Shown: piece by piece, positions 8,124-15,175 of the stretch
How positions within the stretch are numbered: the first letter of the stretch is position 1
Layout: every line of letters begins with the position of its first letter
Notes under the pieces: generated by a model
Databases searched by the model: none
Told to the model about the DNA's origin: nothing
What the model saw: the letters and a program-made list of their open reading frames with translations, nothing else
Origin: Thermococcus sp.
GTDB lineage: Archaea; Methanobacteriota_B; Thermococci; Thermococcales; Thermococcaceae
Direction of reading: 5' to 3'
Assembly (NCBI GenBank): GCA_027074805.1
Contig: JALTCK010000063.1
Location: forward strand, 1-30,199
DNA: 30,199 bases
Position numbers and translations under genes: made by a program

Positions 8124-8687
8124 CGCCGCGTATAGGGCGTGGTAGGTTTTAAGCAGCGCGTTCTGGACTTTCTTAGGCCCGAAGGTTCTCACGGCTTTCC
8201 CAAGGCCCTCGTTGTAGACCCGCCGCATTATGAAGTCCGTCTCCCTGCTGAGGTTGAGCCTCTCCCTGTTTTCTAGGTAGAGGCGCGCTATTTCAACCGG
8301 CTCGTGGTAGTTGAGGCCCTTTAGCCATTTAAGCGGAATCCCGTCCTCGAAGCGTTTGAGTACCTCAAAGCCGATGATTGTAACCTCGTCGTCGCCGTGG
8401 AGCTCGCCGTATATCTTGTTCAGCTCCCTAAGGAGCTCCTTGACATCGGAGAAGCCGTCGAGCTTTGCATCTTCATTGGTGAGTTCTCTGACCTTTTTCC
8501 TCTCCACGCGGGTTATCCTGACCTTCGCTATGGTGGTGTCGCTGGGGGTCACAACGAGGTAGACCTCGCTCCCCGGCTTTGCTTCGTAGTCCCCGTACCG
8601 TATGGTCGTAACTTTGGCGCCTTGGAGGATTCTTGATTTAAAAGAGCCATCAATCAGCATGAACTTCCTTATCCGAACCTTCTTCAC
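8112..8687 (-). CDS. ASCH-domain protein
   Basis: The ~191-residue protein has an N-terminal ASCH fold: residues ILQGAKVTTIRYGDYEAKPGS hold the conserved GxKxxxxR-type region, followed by VYLVVTPSDTTIAKVRITRV. A helical C-terminal part (~110-191) is rich in Arg/Lys/Tyr. ASCH domains are related to PUA/EVE folds and are thought to bind RNA or nucleotides; some bacterial members hydrolyse modified nucleosides. The function here is unknown. The start is uncertain: TTG 8699, GTG 8687 and ATG 8660 are in frame, and I favour GTG 8687 because GAAGGA lies just before it. The gene overlaps the HAD gene by about 38 bases in another frame. Confidence 0.83.
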   Translation of the reverse strand: MKKVRIRKFMLIDGSFKSRILQGAKVTTIRYGDYEAKPGSEVYLVVTPSDTTIAKVRITRVERKKVRELTNEDAKLDGFSDVKELLRELNKIYGELHGDDEVTIIGFEVLKRFEDGIPLKWLKGLNYHEPVEIARLYLENRERLNLSRETDFIMRRVYNEGLGKAVRTFGPKKVQNALLKTYHALYAAGVI

Positions 8688-9384
8688 TTTCCTTCTCAAA
8701 CTTTAACCCCCTGAGTATTTCAGGCAGACGATCTAGAGAATCTATCGTAAAGTCCGCGTAGTCAAGGTATTCCAGTTCCCTGTCGGCGTACTTTCCGTAT
8801 TTAAACCACACCGTTCTCATGCCAACCTGCTTCGCCCCATATATGTCAGAGTAGAGTCTGTCTCCGACCATGATAGCCTCTCTAGGTTTTGCACCTATAT
8901 TCTTGAGGCCCTTCTGGAATATCTTCGGATGTGGCTTCTTGACGCCTAAGTAGTCCGATATAAGAACCTCGTCAAAATATGCATCGAGCTCAAGGCGGAG
9001 TATCTTCTCCCACTGCTTTATAGGGTCGCCGTCGGTAATTATACCCAGCCGATAGCCATTTCGCTGAAGGTCGAGGAGAATCCGTCTTACGCCCTTTACG
9101 GTACGCAGGTAAGCGAACTTAGTGTTGTGATATGCTATTACTCCAGCCGCAATCCATTTGGGATTTGTGGGGAGCTCAAGACGCCGGAGGAGATAGTCGA
9201 AGTGCCTGTTGAAGTTGCTCCCATATTCACTTATCAGGTCAAGAAGCTCCCCGTAAGCAGTATCAAAATCAACTGGAAGACCGTGTCTCACCATGTTCTC
9301 TATCGCATTACGCCTCGCCATCTCGGCTAGTCTGGTTGTGTCCACTAGGGTGTCATCCAAGTCGAAGAACACAACCTTTATCAT
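8650..9384 (-). CDS. HAD-superfamily subfamily IA phosphatase (TIGR02253-like)
   Basis: The 244-residue HAD hydrolase has all four motifs: FDLDDTLVDT (Asp8 nucleophile, Asp10), IITDGD (Thr117), KKPHPKIF (Lys150) and GDRLYSDIYGAK (Asp175, Asp180). A helical cap fills ~17-95. It matches the Thermococcales group that includes P. horikoshii PH1421, a Mg2+-dependent phosphatase with a solved structure; the physiological substrate is not settled. The ATG follows GGGGGTGAA. The C-terminus (EKESEEGSDKEVHAD) is charged and overlaps the start of the ASCH gene, which suggests translational coupling. Confidence 0.9.
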   Translation of the reverse strand: MIKVVFFDLDDTLVDTTRLAEMARRNAIENMVRHGLPVDFDTAYGELLDLISEYGSNFNRHFDYLLRRLELPTNPKWIAAGVIAYHNTKFAYLRTVKGVRRILLDLQRNGYRLGIITDGDPIKQWEKILRLELDAYFDEVLISDYLGVKKPHPKIFQKGLKNIGAKPREAIMVGDRLYSDIYGAKQVGMRTVWFKYGKYADRELEYLDYADFTIDSLDRLPEILRGLKFEKESEEGSDKEVHAD

Positions 9385-9418
9385 CCATTCACCCCCAAAT
9401 ATTTTCTCGGAGAAGTAT

Positions 9419-9832
9419 TTAACCCTTCCCGAAGTCGAGGAATAGTCTCTTCCTCCGGGATGCCTCCTTCCTGGCCCACTGCATCGAGTGGAAGTAGTTG
9501 TCTTCCGCCATCAGCTCCTCAAGGAGGTCTTCCAGCTTCCAAGTGAGAGAGGTTTCCGTCGTGGTGGCGAAGATGACCCTGTCAAAGTGAAGAGCCTTTA
9601 CGGAGCGGATAACTTCCTTCAGAGTCTCGTTGTCAAGCTCGTGCATTATGACGAACTTTCGTAGGTGCCAGTCACTGGGACCTTTAAGCTCTTCGGCCTT
9701 TGTCACCACTTCCTCCACGACCCAGTCCCTACAGTATTCAGGCACGGCGAAGAGACGGGATTTACCGATGGCATTCGCAACCTTCTGGAACTCCCTATCA
9801 CTGAATCCGATAAGCAAGATCTTTCCTTCCAT
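9419..9832 (-). CDS. DUF3783-family protein
   Basis: The 137-residue soluble protein looks alpha/beta. It starts KILLIGFSDREFQKVANAIG and has a central conserved part FVIMHELDNETLKEVIRSVKAL typical of DUF3783. A basic C-terminus (ARKEASRRKRLFLDFGKG) follows an acidic helix. The function is unknown. Its ATG overlaps the sirtuin TGA (TGATG), so it is translated in direct coupling with the deacylase gene. Confidence 0.8.
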   Translation of the reverse strand: MEGKILLIGFSDREFQKVANAIGKSRLFAVPEYCRDWVVEEVVTKAEELKGPSDWHLRKFVIMHELDNETLKEVIRSVKALHFDRVIFATTTETSLTWKLEDLLEELMAEDNYFHSMQWARKEASRRKRLFLDFGKG

Positions 9833-10584
9833 CAGATCAACCTCCGGAATTCTTCCATAATTTCACTCATGACCTCACCTGCCTTACCCCTGATGAAAAC
9901 ATCGGCAATTGGTGTTATCCCACTCTCCTCTGTGTTTATCTCAATGATCTTTCCACCAGTCTCTTTTACAATCCGGGGAATATACGCCGCGGGATAAACG
10001 ACACCGCTGGTACCTATGACGAGGACAAGGTCGGCCCGTTCGGCAAGTACAAATGCATTTTCAAGTGCATTTCTCGGGAGTGGCTCGCCGAACCACACGA
10101 CGTCCGGACGGAGTAGCGAGCCGCAGTCGGGACATCTGGGAAGGTATTTCTCTGCCAAGAACTCATCCAAGCGTCCGCTTTCCTTGAGATACTCTCTGTG
10201 AGAACATGCGGTGCACCTAACCCTGAAGATGTTGCCGTGGAGCTCGATGAGGTTTTTCGTTCCCGCTTCACGGTGCAGGTCATCCACGTTCTGGGTGATG
10301 ACAGCCCTGATGACTCCCATGCGCTCAAGATCTGCCAAGGCGTAGTGTGCCTTGTTCGGCTTGGCCTTACGTATCACATCCATGCGCCATCTGTAGAACT
10401 CCCAAACAAGATGGGGATCCTTCCGAAAGGCCTCAGAGGTTGCAAGTTCCTCAGCTCTGTGCCTCTTCCAGATCCCACTGGAGCCCCTAAACGTCGGAAC
10501 ACCACTCTCCGCGCTTACTCCGGCACCAGTAAATGCAATGACAAATCTCGAACGTGCCAGCAGTTTGACGGCTTCATTCATCAT
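9832..10584 (-). CDS. cobB: Sir2-family NAD-dependent protein deacylase (sirtuin)
   Basis: The ~250-residue sirtuin is complete. Numbered from ATG 10584, it has GAGVSAESGVPTFRG (20-34), TQNVDDLH (97-104), catalytic His116 in ELHGN, a four-Cys zinc site (Cys124, Cys127, Cys151, Cys154), and GTSGVVYPAAYIP in the NAD fold. A Tyr64-x-x-Arg67 pair in EFYRWRMDV matches the YxxR pair that lets SIRT5 and bacterial CobB bind acidic acyl groups, so desuccinylation is plausible beside deacetylation. A known archaeal substrate class is the chromatin protein Alba, inferred here. The TATA-like element at 10604-10612 makes ATG 10584 or 10581 the start and rules out ATG 10626. Confidence 0.93.
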   Translation of the reverse strand: MMNEAVKLLARSRFVIAFTGAGVSAESGVPTFRGSSGIWKRHRAEELATSEAFRKDPHLVWEFYRWRMDVIRKAKPNKAHYALADLERMGVIRAVITQNVDDLHREAGTKNLIELHGNIFRVRCTACSHREYLKESGRLDEFLAEKYLPRCPDCGSLLRPDVVWFGEPLPRNALENAFVLAERADLVLVIGTSGVVYPAAYIPRIVKETGGKIIEINTEESGITPIADVFIRGKAGEVMSEIMEEFRRLI

Positions 10585-10603
10585 GATTTTGAGTACTCGA
10601 TAT

Positions 10604-10612
10604 TGCTTAAAA
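10604..10612 (-). promoter_or_regulatory. TATA box for the sirtuin-led gene run
   Basis: The minus strand reads TTTTTAAGC about 25 bases before ATG 10584, predicting a leaderless message. It is the only clear promoter before the sirtuin-DUF3783 pair. The divergent permease promoter lies ~80 bp away. Confidence 0.5.
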
Positions 10613-10688
10613 ATCCTGCCGGACATTTAGGAGACCCTCATGGATTCTCGAATAATCTTTGAGGGAATTCCCATAGTTTCGTACGAGG

Positions 10689-10698
10689 GTTTAAATTG
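10689..10698 (+). promoter_or_regulatory. TATA box for the amino-acid permease
   Basis: GTTTAAATTG predicts a transcript start near 10718, just before GGAGGTGAG (10720-10728) and ATG 10732. This excludes the TTG at 10714 as the start. Confidence 0.55.
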
Positions 10699-10731
10699 TA
10701 TCCATGAGTACATTTGAGTGGAGGTGAGAGA

Positions 10732-11928
10732 ATGCCCGTGAGTGAGGGGGTTCCCCGGAGGAAGGTAACAACCTCACACGGCCGTTACTACGCAGAGAGG
10801 GGGGCCCTTGCGAGACGAAAAAAGCTCAGAAGGAGAGCGACTCTCCTTCAACTCGTGAGAAAGAGGAAAGAGATTGCCATCCTTAGGACAAGTACCATTC
10901 GGGTTGAAAAGAGACACATAACAAAGAACGAGGCCCTGGCGATACTCGTGGGCACTCAGATAGGTGCCGGTGTATTAGGGCTTCCCTACGCGGCGAGCAG
11001 AGTCGGCCTCATTCCGGCAATGGGAGTACTCTTTTGCGTCATGCTCCTCATGCTGGGGACGGCGTTCATAGTGCTGAAGTTTTCCGCCGGGATGGGAGGG
11101 GCCCAGATGAGCACCATTGCCCAGAGGATCCTGGGGAAGGCCGGCGGCTGGCTGATGTACCTGAGTGTGAGCCTGATGAGCTTTGGGGCGATTCTGGCCT
11201 ACATAGCCGGCATGGGTCATGTCTTCGAGAGCCTGTTTGGAGTTAACGAAACCGTTGGGGCTGCAGTGTTCTGGCTCCTCGCATCATTAGTCGTCTACAG
11301 GGGACTTGAAGCCAGCGGAAAGACCGAGCTGATAATGAGCTATATCATGCTCCTCCTCTTCGTTGCAGTTACTGCAATGTTGCTTCCCCACGCCGAACCC
11401 AGAAAAGCCCTCTACGTTGAATGGAGCGGACTTCTCACCATAACCGGCGTTGCAATATTCGCCTTGGGCTGCCACACAATAATTCCCGACGTATACAAAG
11501 GGCTTGGAAGCTATGGTGAAACGAAAAAAGTTCTCGTTCTTGCGTTCTTAATTCCCACTATAATCTATGCAGTGTTCATGGGGGCCTTTCTGCTTGTCTT
11601 CGGCAGGGACACCCCCCAGGTTGCAACACAAGCCTTGGAGCAGATATACGGACGCCTTGGCTGGCTGGTGGGCAACTTCATACCCCTCTTGGCAATAACT
11701 ACGAGCTACATTGGTATAGCCCTGGCCCAGCAGAGCAACAGCGAGGAGTTCATGAAGCTAGATAAAAAAGTAGCATGGGCATTGACAGTGATTCCACCGG
11801 CCCTGGTTTATTTCGCAGGCGTTAGGAACTTTGCAGATGTTCTGGCCTTCGCAGGTGACACTGGAGATATGCTGGCTTTCATAGTGCTGCCAGTGTTAAT
11901 ATGGCTGGCGCCAAAGCTTCGGAAGTGA
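10732..11928 (+). CDS. Amino-acid permease, aromatic/hydroxy amino-acid (HAAAP/AAAP) type
   Basis: The 398-residue protein has about 11 membrane segments beginning near residue 70. The first contains TQIGAGVLGLPYA, the unwound TM1 signature of Trp/Tyr and related permeases of the APC superfamily. Later parts (GCHTIIPDVYKGL; ALAQQSNSEEF) also fit. It probably imports an aromatic or other amino acid by cation symport. An oddity is the ~65-residue cytoplasmic N-terminus, dense in Arg and Lys (for example ARRKKLRRRA), whereas bacterial relatives begin almost at TM1. A strong ribosome binding site GGAGGTGAG and a TATA box fix the start at ATG 10732. Confidence 0.87.
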   Translation: MPVSEGVPRRKVTTSHGRYYAERGALARRKKLRRRATLLQLVRKRKEIAILRTSTIRVEKRHITKNEALAILVGTQIGAGVLGLPYAASRVGLIPAMGVLFCVMLLMLGTAFIVLKFSAGMGGAQMSTIAQRILGKAGGWLMYLSVSLMSFGAILAYIAGMGHVFESLFGVNETVGAAVFWLLASLVVYRGLEASGKTELIMSYIMLLLFVAVTAMLLPHAEPRKALYVEWSGLLTITGVAIFALGCHTIIPDVYKGLGSYGETKKVLVLAFLIPTIIYAVFMGAFLLVFGRDTPQVATQALEQIYGRLGWLVGNFIPLLAITTSYIGIALAQQSNSEEFMKLDKKVAWALTVIPPALVYFAGVRNFADVLAFAGDTGDMLAFIVLPVLIWLAPKLRK

Positions 11929-11990
11929 CCCTATTCCATTCCCTCATTTTCTATATGAAAGCCGTTTTCACACTCACACACGTTAGGTAA

Positions 11991-12000
11991 GATTTATATC
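11991..12000 (+). promoter_or_regulatory. TATA box for glyA
   Basis: GATTTATATC is a near-consensus archaeal TATA. It predicts a start near 12021, with GAGGTGT at 12023-12029 as ribosome binding site before ATG 12035. Confidence 0.6.
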
Positions 12001-12034
12001 CTTGCACGCTCAAAGCTCCATCGAGGTGTTTCAC

Positions 12035-13324
12035 ATGGCTGATGGCTACAGAGAATATCGTGACAGGGTTCTGAACTTTATTGAAGAGCATGAAAACTGG
12101 AGAAAACACACGATAAATCTAATTGCAAGCGAAAACGTAACCTCGCCAAGCGTTACCAGGGCCGTTGCAAGCGGTTTCATGCACAAGTACGCTGAAGGAT
12201 GGCCGAGACAACGCTACTACCAGGGGTGCAAGTACGTTGACGATGTTGAGCTCATAGGTGTCGAGCTCTTCACCAAGCTTTTCAAGAGCGAATTCGCAGA
12301 CCTGAGGCCGATCTCAGGAACCAATGCCAACCAGGCTGCCTTTTTCGGCCTCACAAACGCGGGTGACAAGGCTATCGTTCTACACACCAGCCACGGTGGT
12401 CATATAAGTCACATGCCCTTTGGAGCGGCAGGAATGCGCGGTTTGGAAGTCCACACCTGGCCCTTCGACAACGAGGAATTTAACATCGACGTCGACAAGG
12501 CCGAGAAGCTCATCAGAGAGCTCGAGCCCAAGATAGTCGTCTTCGGCGGTTCCCTCTTCCCGTTCCCCCACCCGGTCAAGGAGCTCGCGCCGGTTGCTAA
12601 GGAGGTTGGTGCCTACGTCATGTACGATGCTGCCCACGTCCTCGGTCTCATAGCCGGCGGCCAGTTCCAGGACCCGCTCAGGGAAGGTGCCGACCTCATA
12701 ACGGCATCAACCCACAAGACCTTCCCCGGCCCGCAGGGCGGTGTCATAATCTACAAGCGCTTTGGCGAGACCGAGGAGATAGCCAAGCTCCAGTGGGCCA
12801 TCTTCCCGGGAGTTTTGAGCAACCACCACCTCCACCACATGGCCGGGAAGACGATTACAGCGGCGGAGATGCTTGAGTACGGCGAAAAGTACGCTGCCCA
12901 GATAGTTAAGAATGCGAAGGCTCTGGCAGAGGCTTTGGCTGAGGAGGGCTTCCAGGTCATCGGTGAGGACAAGGGCTACACCGAGAGCCACCAGGTTATC
13001 GTCGACGTCAGCGACCTGCATGAAGCCGCTGGTGGATGGGCGGCACCGCTCCTCGAGGAGGCCGGCATAATCCTCAACAAGAACCTCCTGCCCTGGGACC
13101 CACTCGAGAAGGTAAACGACCCGAGCGGTCTAAGGATAGGCGTCCAGGAGATGACACGCGTCGGCATGATGGAGGACGACATGAAGGAGATAGCGCACTT
13201 CATCAGGCGCGTGCTCCTCGACAAGGAGGACCCGAAGAAGGTCAGGCGCGACGTCTACGGCTTCCGCGCCGAGTTCCAGAAGGTCTACTACTCCTTCGAC
13301 CACGGGCTCCCGATGAGGGGGTGA
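12035..13324 (+). CDS. glyA: Serine hydroxymethyltransferase
   Basis: The 429-residue fold-type I PLP enzyme interconverts serine and glycine, passing the one-carbon unit to a folate-like or pterin carrier. Diagnostic parts are INLIASENVTSPSVTRAV near the N-terminus, HGGHISHMPFGAAG, YDAAHVLGLIAGGQF, and the PLP Schiff-base Lys228 in STHKTFPGPQGG. It follows the archaeal rather than the bacterial version, with a C-terminus ending SFDHGLPMRG. The start was set by TATA and ribosome-binding-site geometry; the TTG at 12002 would lie upstream of the transcript. The gene appears to be a single transcription unit, with a T-rich tract after the stop. Confidence 0.96.
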   Translation: MADGYREYRDRVLNFIEEHENWRKHTINLIASENVTSPSVTRAVASGFMHKYAEGWPRQRYYQGCKYVDDVELIGVELFTKLFKSEFADLRPISGTNANQAAFFGLTNAGDKAIVLHTSHGGHISHMPFGAAGMRGLEVHTWPFDNEEFNIDVDKAEKLIRELEPKIVVFGGSLFPFPHPVKELAPVAKEVGAYVMYDAAHVLGLIAGGQFQDPLREGADLITASTHKTFPGPQGGVIIYKRFGETEEIAKLQWAIFPGVLSNHHLHHMAGKTITAAEMLEYGEKYAAQIVKNAKALAEALAEEGFQVIGEDKGYTESHQVIVDVSDLHEAAGGWAAPLLEEAGIILNKNLLPWDPLEKVNDPSGLRIGVQEMTRVGMMEDDMKEIAHFIRRVLLDKEDPKKVRRDVYGFRAEFQKVYYSFDHGLPMRG

Positions 13325-13345
13325 CCCCTTTCTCTTCTTTTGCTT
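13324..13345 (+). terminator. Pyrimidine/U-rich terminator of glyA
   Basis: The stop is followed by CCCCTTTCTCTTCTTTTGC, a T-rich tract with no strong hairpin. Confidence 0.45.
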
Positions 13346-13350
13346 CAAGC

Positions 13351-13372
13351 CGGTTCGAAGCGTTGGGAACCG
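13351..13372. repeat. Inverted repeat abutting the TATA box of the Ig-like gene set
   Basis: CGGTTC (13351-13356) and GAACCG (13367-13372) are perfect 6-bp inverted arms, 10 bases apart. The right arm runs into the TATA-like CGTTAAAATG at 13371-13380. The position suits an operator, but 6-bp arms can arise by chance. Confidence 0.4.
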
Positions 13373-13380
13373 TTAAAATG
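13371..13380 (+). promoter_or_regulatory. TATA box for the Ig-like gene set
   Basis: CGTTAAAATG predicts a start near 13401, followed by GGGGGTGTGA and the GTG start at 13412. Confidence 0.45.
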
Positions 13381-13411
13381 ATTTCTGCGCAGTTTTATTG
13401 GGGGGTGTGAC

Positions 13412-13885
13412 GTGAGGAAGATTATTCCCGTTCTGCTGATAATCCTGCTGCTTCCCGTCGGTTACTTTGTGGTACCACACCATGGAGATAATAACGGCGG
13501 CCCAAGCTCCAGAGAAAATTCAATCAACCTCAACGAAACCCTCGGTCCGATAGTATTCTCCGGGCCCAGTGTCATTCAACTTGACAAGCGCGTGTATTCG
13601 TCGGAGGACACCTTAACACTAACTATAATCAATCGGGACAATTTCACGCTCATCACCGGCTACGATTTCAGGCTCTACCGCCTTGAGAATGGCGAATGGG
13701 TCGAGGTAAAGCTAAACCTAACCTTCCCAGAGGTGCTGATAGAGATAAAACCGGGTGAAAGCTGGGAGCAGACGATAGGCCTCTCAAAGCTCAAACTGAA
13801 GCCAGGAACTTACAGGATAGAAAAGAGGATCTGCTCCAGTGGTGTCTGCAGCCCTCACTGGGCTGAATTTGAAGTAAGAGGGTGA
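13412..13885 (+). CDS. Membrane-anchored or secreted Ig-like domain protein (paralogue 1 of 3)
   Basis: The 157-residue protein has an N-terminal hydrophobic anchor or signal (residues 4-21) and no lipobox Cys. A Ser/Asn-rich linker follows, then one beta-rich domain of ~105 residues. The domain contains QLDKRVYSSEDTLTLTI, then FRLYRLENGEWVEVKL, then LKPGTYRIEKRICSSG and a terminal AEFEV strand. This looks like the bacterial/archaeal Ig-like domain often annotated on cell-surface proteins. Asn-x-Ser/Thr sites suggest N-glycosylation outside the cell. The GTG start follows GGGGGTGTGA. It is the only intact member of the tandem triplet; ligand and role are unknown. Confidence 0.78.
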   Translation: MRKIIPVLLIILLLPVGYFVVPHHGDNNGGPSSRENSINLNETLGPIVFSGPSVIQLDKRVYSSEDTLTLTIINRDNFTLITGYDFRLYRLENGEWVEVKLNLTFPEVLIEIKPGESWEQTIGLSKLKLKPGTYRIEKRICSSGVCSPHWAEFEVRG

Positions 13886-13898
13886 TGGAGGTAGAGCC

Positions 13899-14358
13899 GT
13901 GAAGTGGATCGCTGCCGTTTTCATGGTCTTCCTTATCGTGATTGGCATCTTCTACGTTGAAGTGGGAAAACACGAAAAAAACAACCCCTGTGCCGGAATC
14001 GCCGTCATGAGGCTCGACAAAGAGGTGTATCACGCCGGAGACGACCTAACCCTCACCATAACCAACATCGGGAGCGAGACACTGCTCGTTGGAACTTTCT
14101 ACAGGCTCTATCACCTGGAAAACGGAAGATGGGAAGAACTCGACCTCGGGTTCTCATTCACGGGGATAGGCTACGCCATACCTCCCGGCGGCAACTGGAC
14201 TCAGGTTGTTCCGCTCGTTAGGTACGGTTCTGGAAAGCGCGAACCACTGCCGCCCGGCAGGTACAGGATCGTGAAGAGCGTCACCGTTGAGGGGGGGCGG
14301 ATGCTGGAACAGGAGCGATGAGATAACGCTCTCAGTTGAGTTCAAGGTGATCGGATGA
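13899..14358 (+). pseudogene. Ig-like domain protein (paralogue 2 of 3), frameshifted in a G7 run
   Basis: From GTG 13899 (ribosome binding site GGAGGTAG) the frame gives a hydrophobic N-terminus and the same Ig-like domain: MRLDKEVYHAGDDLTLTI, RLYHLENGRWEEL, LPPGRYRIVKSVTVEG. It then runs out of family resemblance and stops at 14321. Removing one G from the seven at 14291-14297 restores GGCWNRSDEITLSVEFKVIG, a C-terminal strand like those of its neighbours. The stop then falls at 14356-14358, overlapping the next ATG as ATGA. The corrected length is 152 residues. It may be a true disruption, a switchable G-run or a sequencing indel. Confidence 0.75.
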
Positions 14359-14779
14359 TGTGGAAAACCGGTCCCCTCATTGCCGTCTTCATCCTTCTTA
14401 TCTGGGGCTTCACGGGGCCGCACTTCTACATGGAGCTAGACGGGAAAAGCTATCACCCCGGAGAGGAGGCGGTTCTCACGATAAGAAACATCGGGGTGCT
14501 CCCAATTCAATTCGGCCAGCCCTACACACTCTATCGGTGGGAGAACGGGGCGTGGGTTCGAGTTGGTCTGGGTTTCTTCTTCAATGCCCGTCTTTACGAC
14601 CTGTTTCCCTTCGGTTCATGGAGGCAGGAAATAACCCTGAAGTACCTGCCGGAGAACGAAAGCTCCGCGGTTCCACGGCTCCACAACCTCCGCCCGGGAA
14701 GTACAGGCTCGTTAAAGAAATCTGCGGTTTTCCAAGGGGCTGCGTGAACGGCAGCGTCGAGTTCGAGATACTTCCCTGA
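14355..14779 (+). pseudogene. Ig-like domain protein (paralogue 3 of 3), frameshifted near 14690
   Basis: ATG 14355 starts a protein with a hydrophobic anchor and the family domain: MELDGKSYHPGEEAVLTI, then YTLYRWENGAWVRVGL. The frame departs from the family after ~14690 and stops at 14747. The family ending is found in another frame: PPPGKYRLVKEICG, then FPRGCVNGSVEFEILP, stopping at 14779. Adding one C within CTCCGCCCGGG (about 14688-14697) would join the parts as ...NLPPGKYRLVKE..., giving 141 residues. This is an independent lesion from that of paralogue 2. Either both are decaying or both are base-count errors in G/C runs. Confidence 0.75.
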
Positions 14780-14790
14780 GCGAGAGCAAA

Positions 14791-14800
14791 ACTTTTTATC
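14791..14800 (+). promoter_or_regulatory. TATA box for the TFS-PCNA-GINS51 unit
   Basis: ACTTTTTATC predicts a start near 14822. GGGGTGA (14831-14837) then precedes ATG 14843. Confidence 0.55.
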
Positions 14801-14842
14801 CTCCTCCCACATACCCAGCCCTCGGCTAGAGGGGTGAGAAAA

Positions 14843-15175
14843 ATGAAGTTCTGTCCAAAGTGCGGTAACCTCATGCTCCCGGACAGGAAGAGGAAGGTCT
14901 GGGTCTGCCGCTCCTGCGGCTACGAGGAGCCCTTCGACGAGGAGAAGGATAGGGAAAAGACGAGGATTACCCAGAAGGTCGAGCACAAGCCGGACGAGGG
15001 AATCATCGTGGTCGAGCAGGACGTGAAAACGCTTCCGACTACGAAGGTCACCTGTCCGAAGTGCGGCAACGATACGGCCTACTGGTGGGAGCTTCAGACG
15101 AGGGCCGGCGACGAGCCGAGCACCATATTCTACAAGTGCACCAAGTGCGGCTACGTCTGGAGGTCTTACGAGTGA
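14843..15175 (+). CDS. tfs: Transcription factor S (TFIIS-like RNA cleavage factor)
   Basis: The 110-residue protein has two zinc ribbons. The N-terminal ribbon uses Cys4, Cys7, Cys22 and Cys25, as in RNA polymerase subunit RPB9/RpoM. The C-terminal ribbon uses Cys71, Cys74, Cys99 and Cys102 and carries the acidic Asp90-Glu91 tip in RAGDEPST, which reaches the polymerase active site to stimulate cleavage of backtracked RNA. Length and layout match archaeal TFS exactly. ATG 14843 is preferred over GTG 14834 because GGGGTGA sits at 14831-14837. The stop overlaps the next gene's GTG start (GTGA). Confidence 0.95.
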   Translation: MKFCPKCGNLMLPDRKRKVWVCRSCGYEEPFDEEKDREKTRITQKVEHKPDEGIIVVEQDVKTLPTTKVTCPKCGNDTAYWWELQTRAGDEPSTIFYKCTKCGYVWRSYE

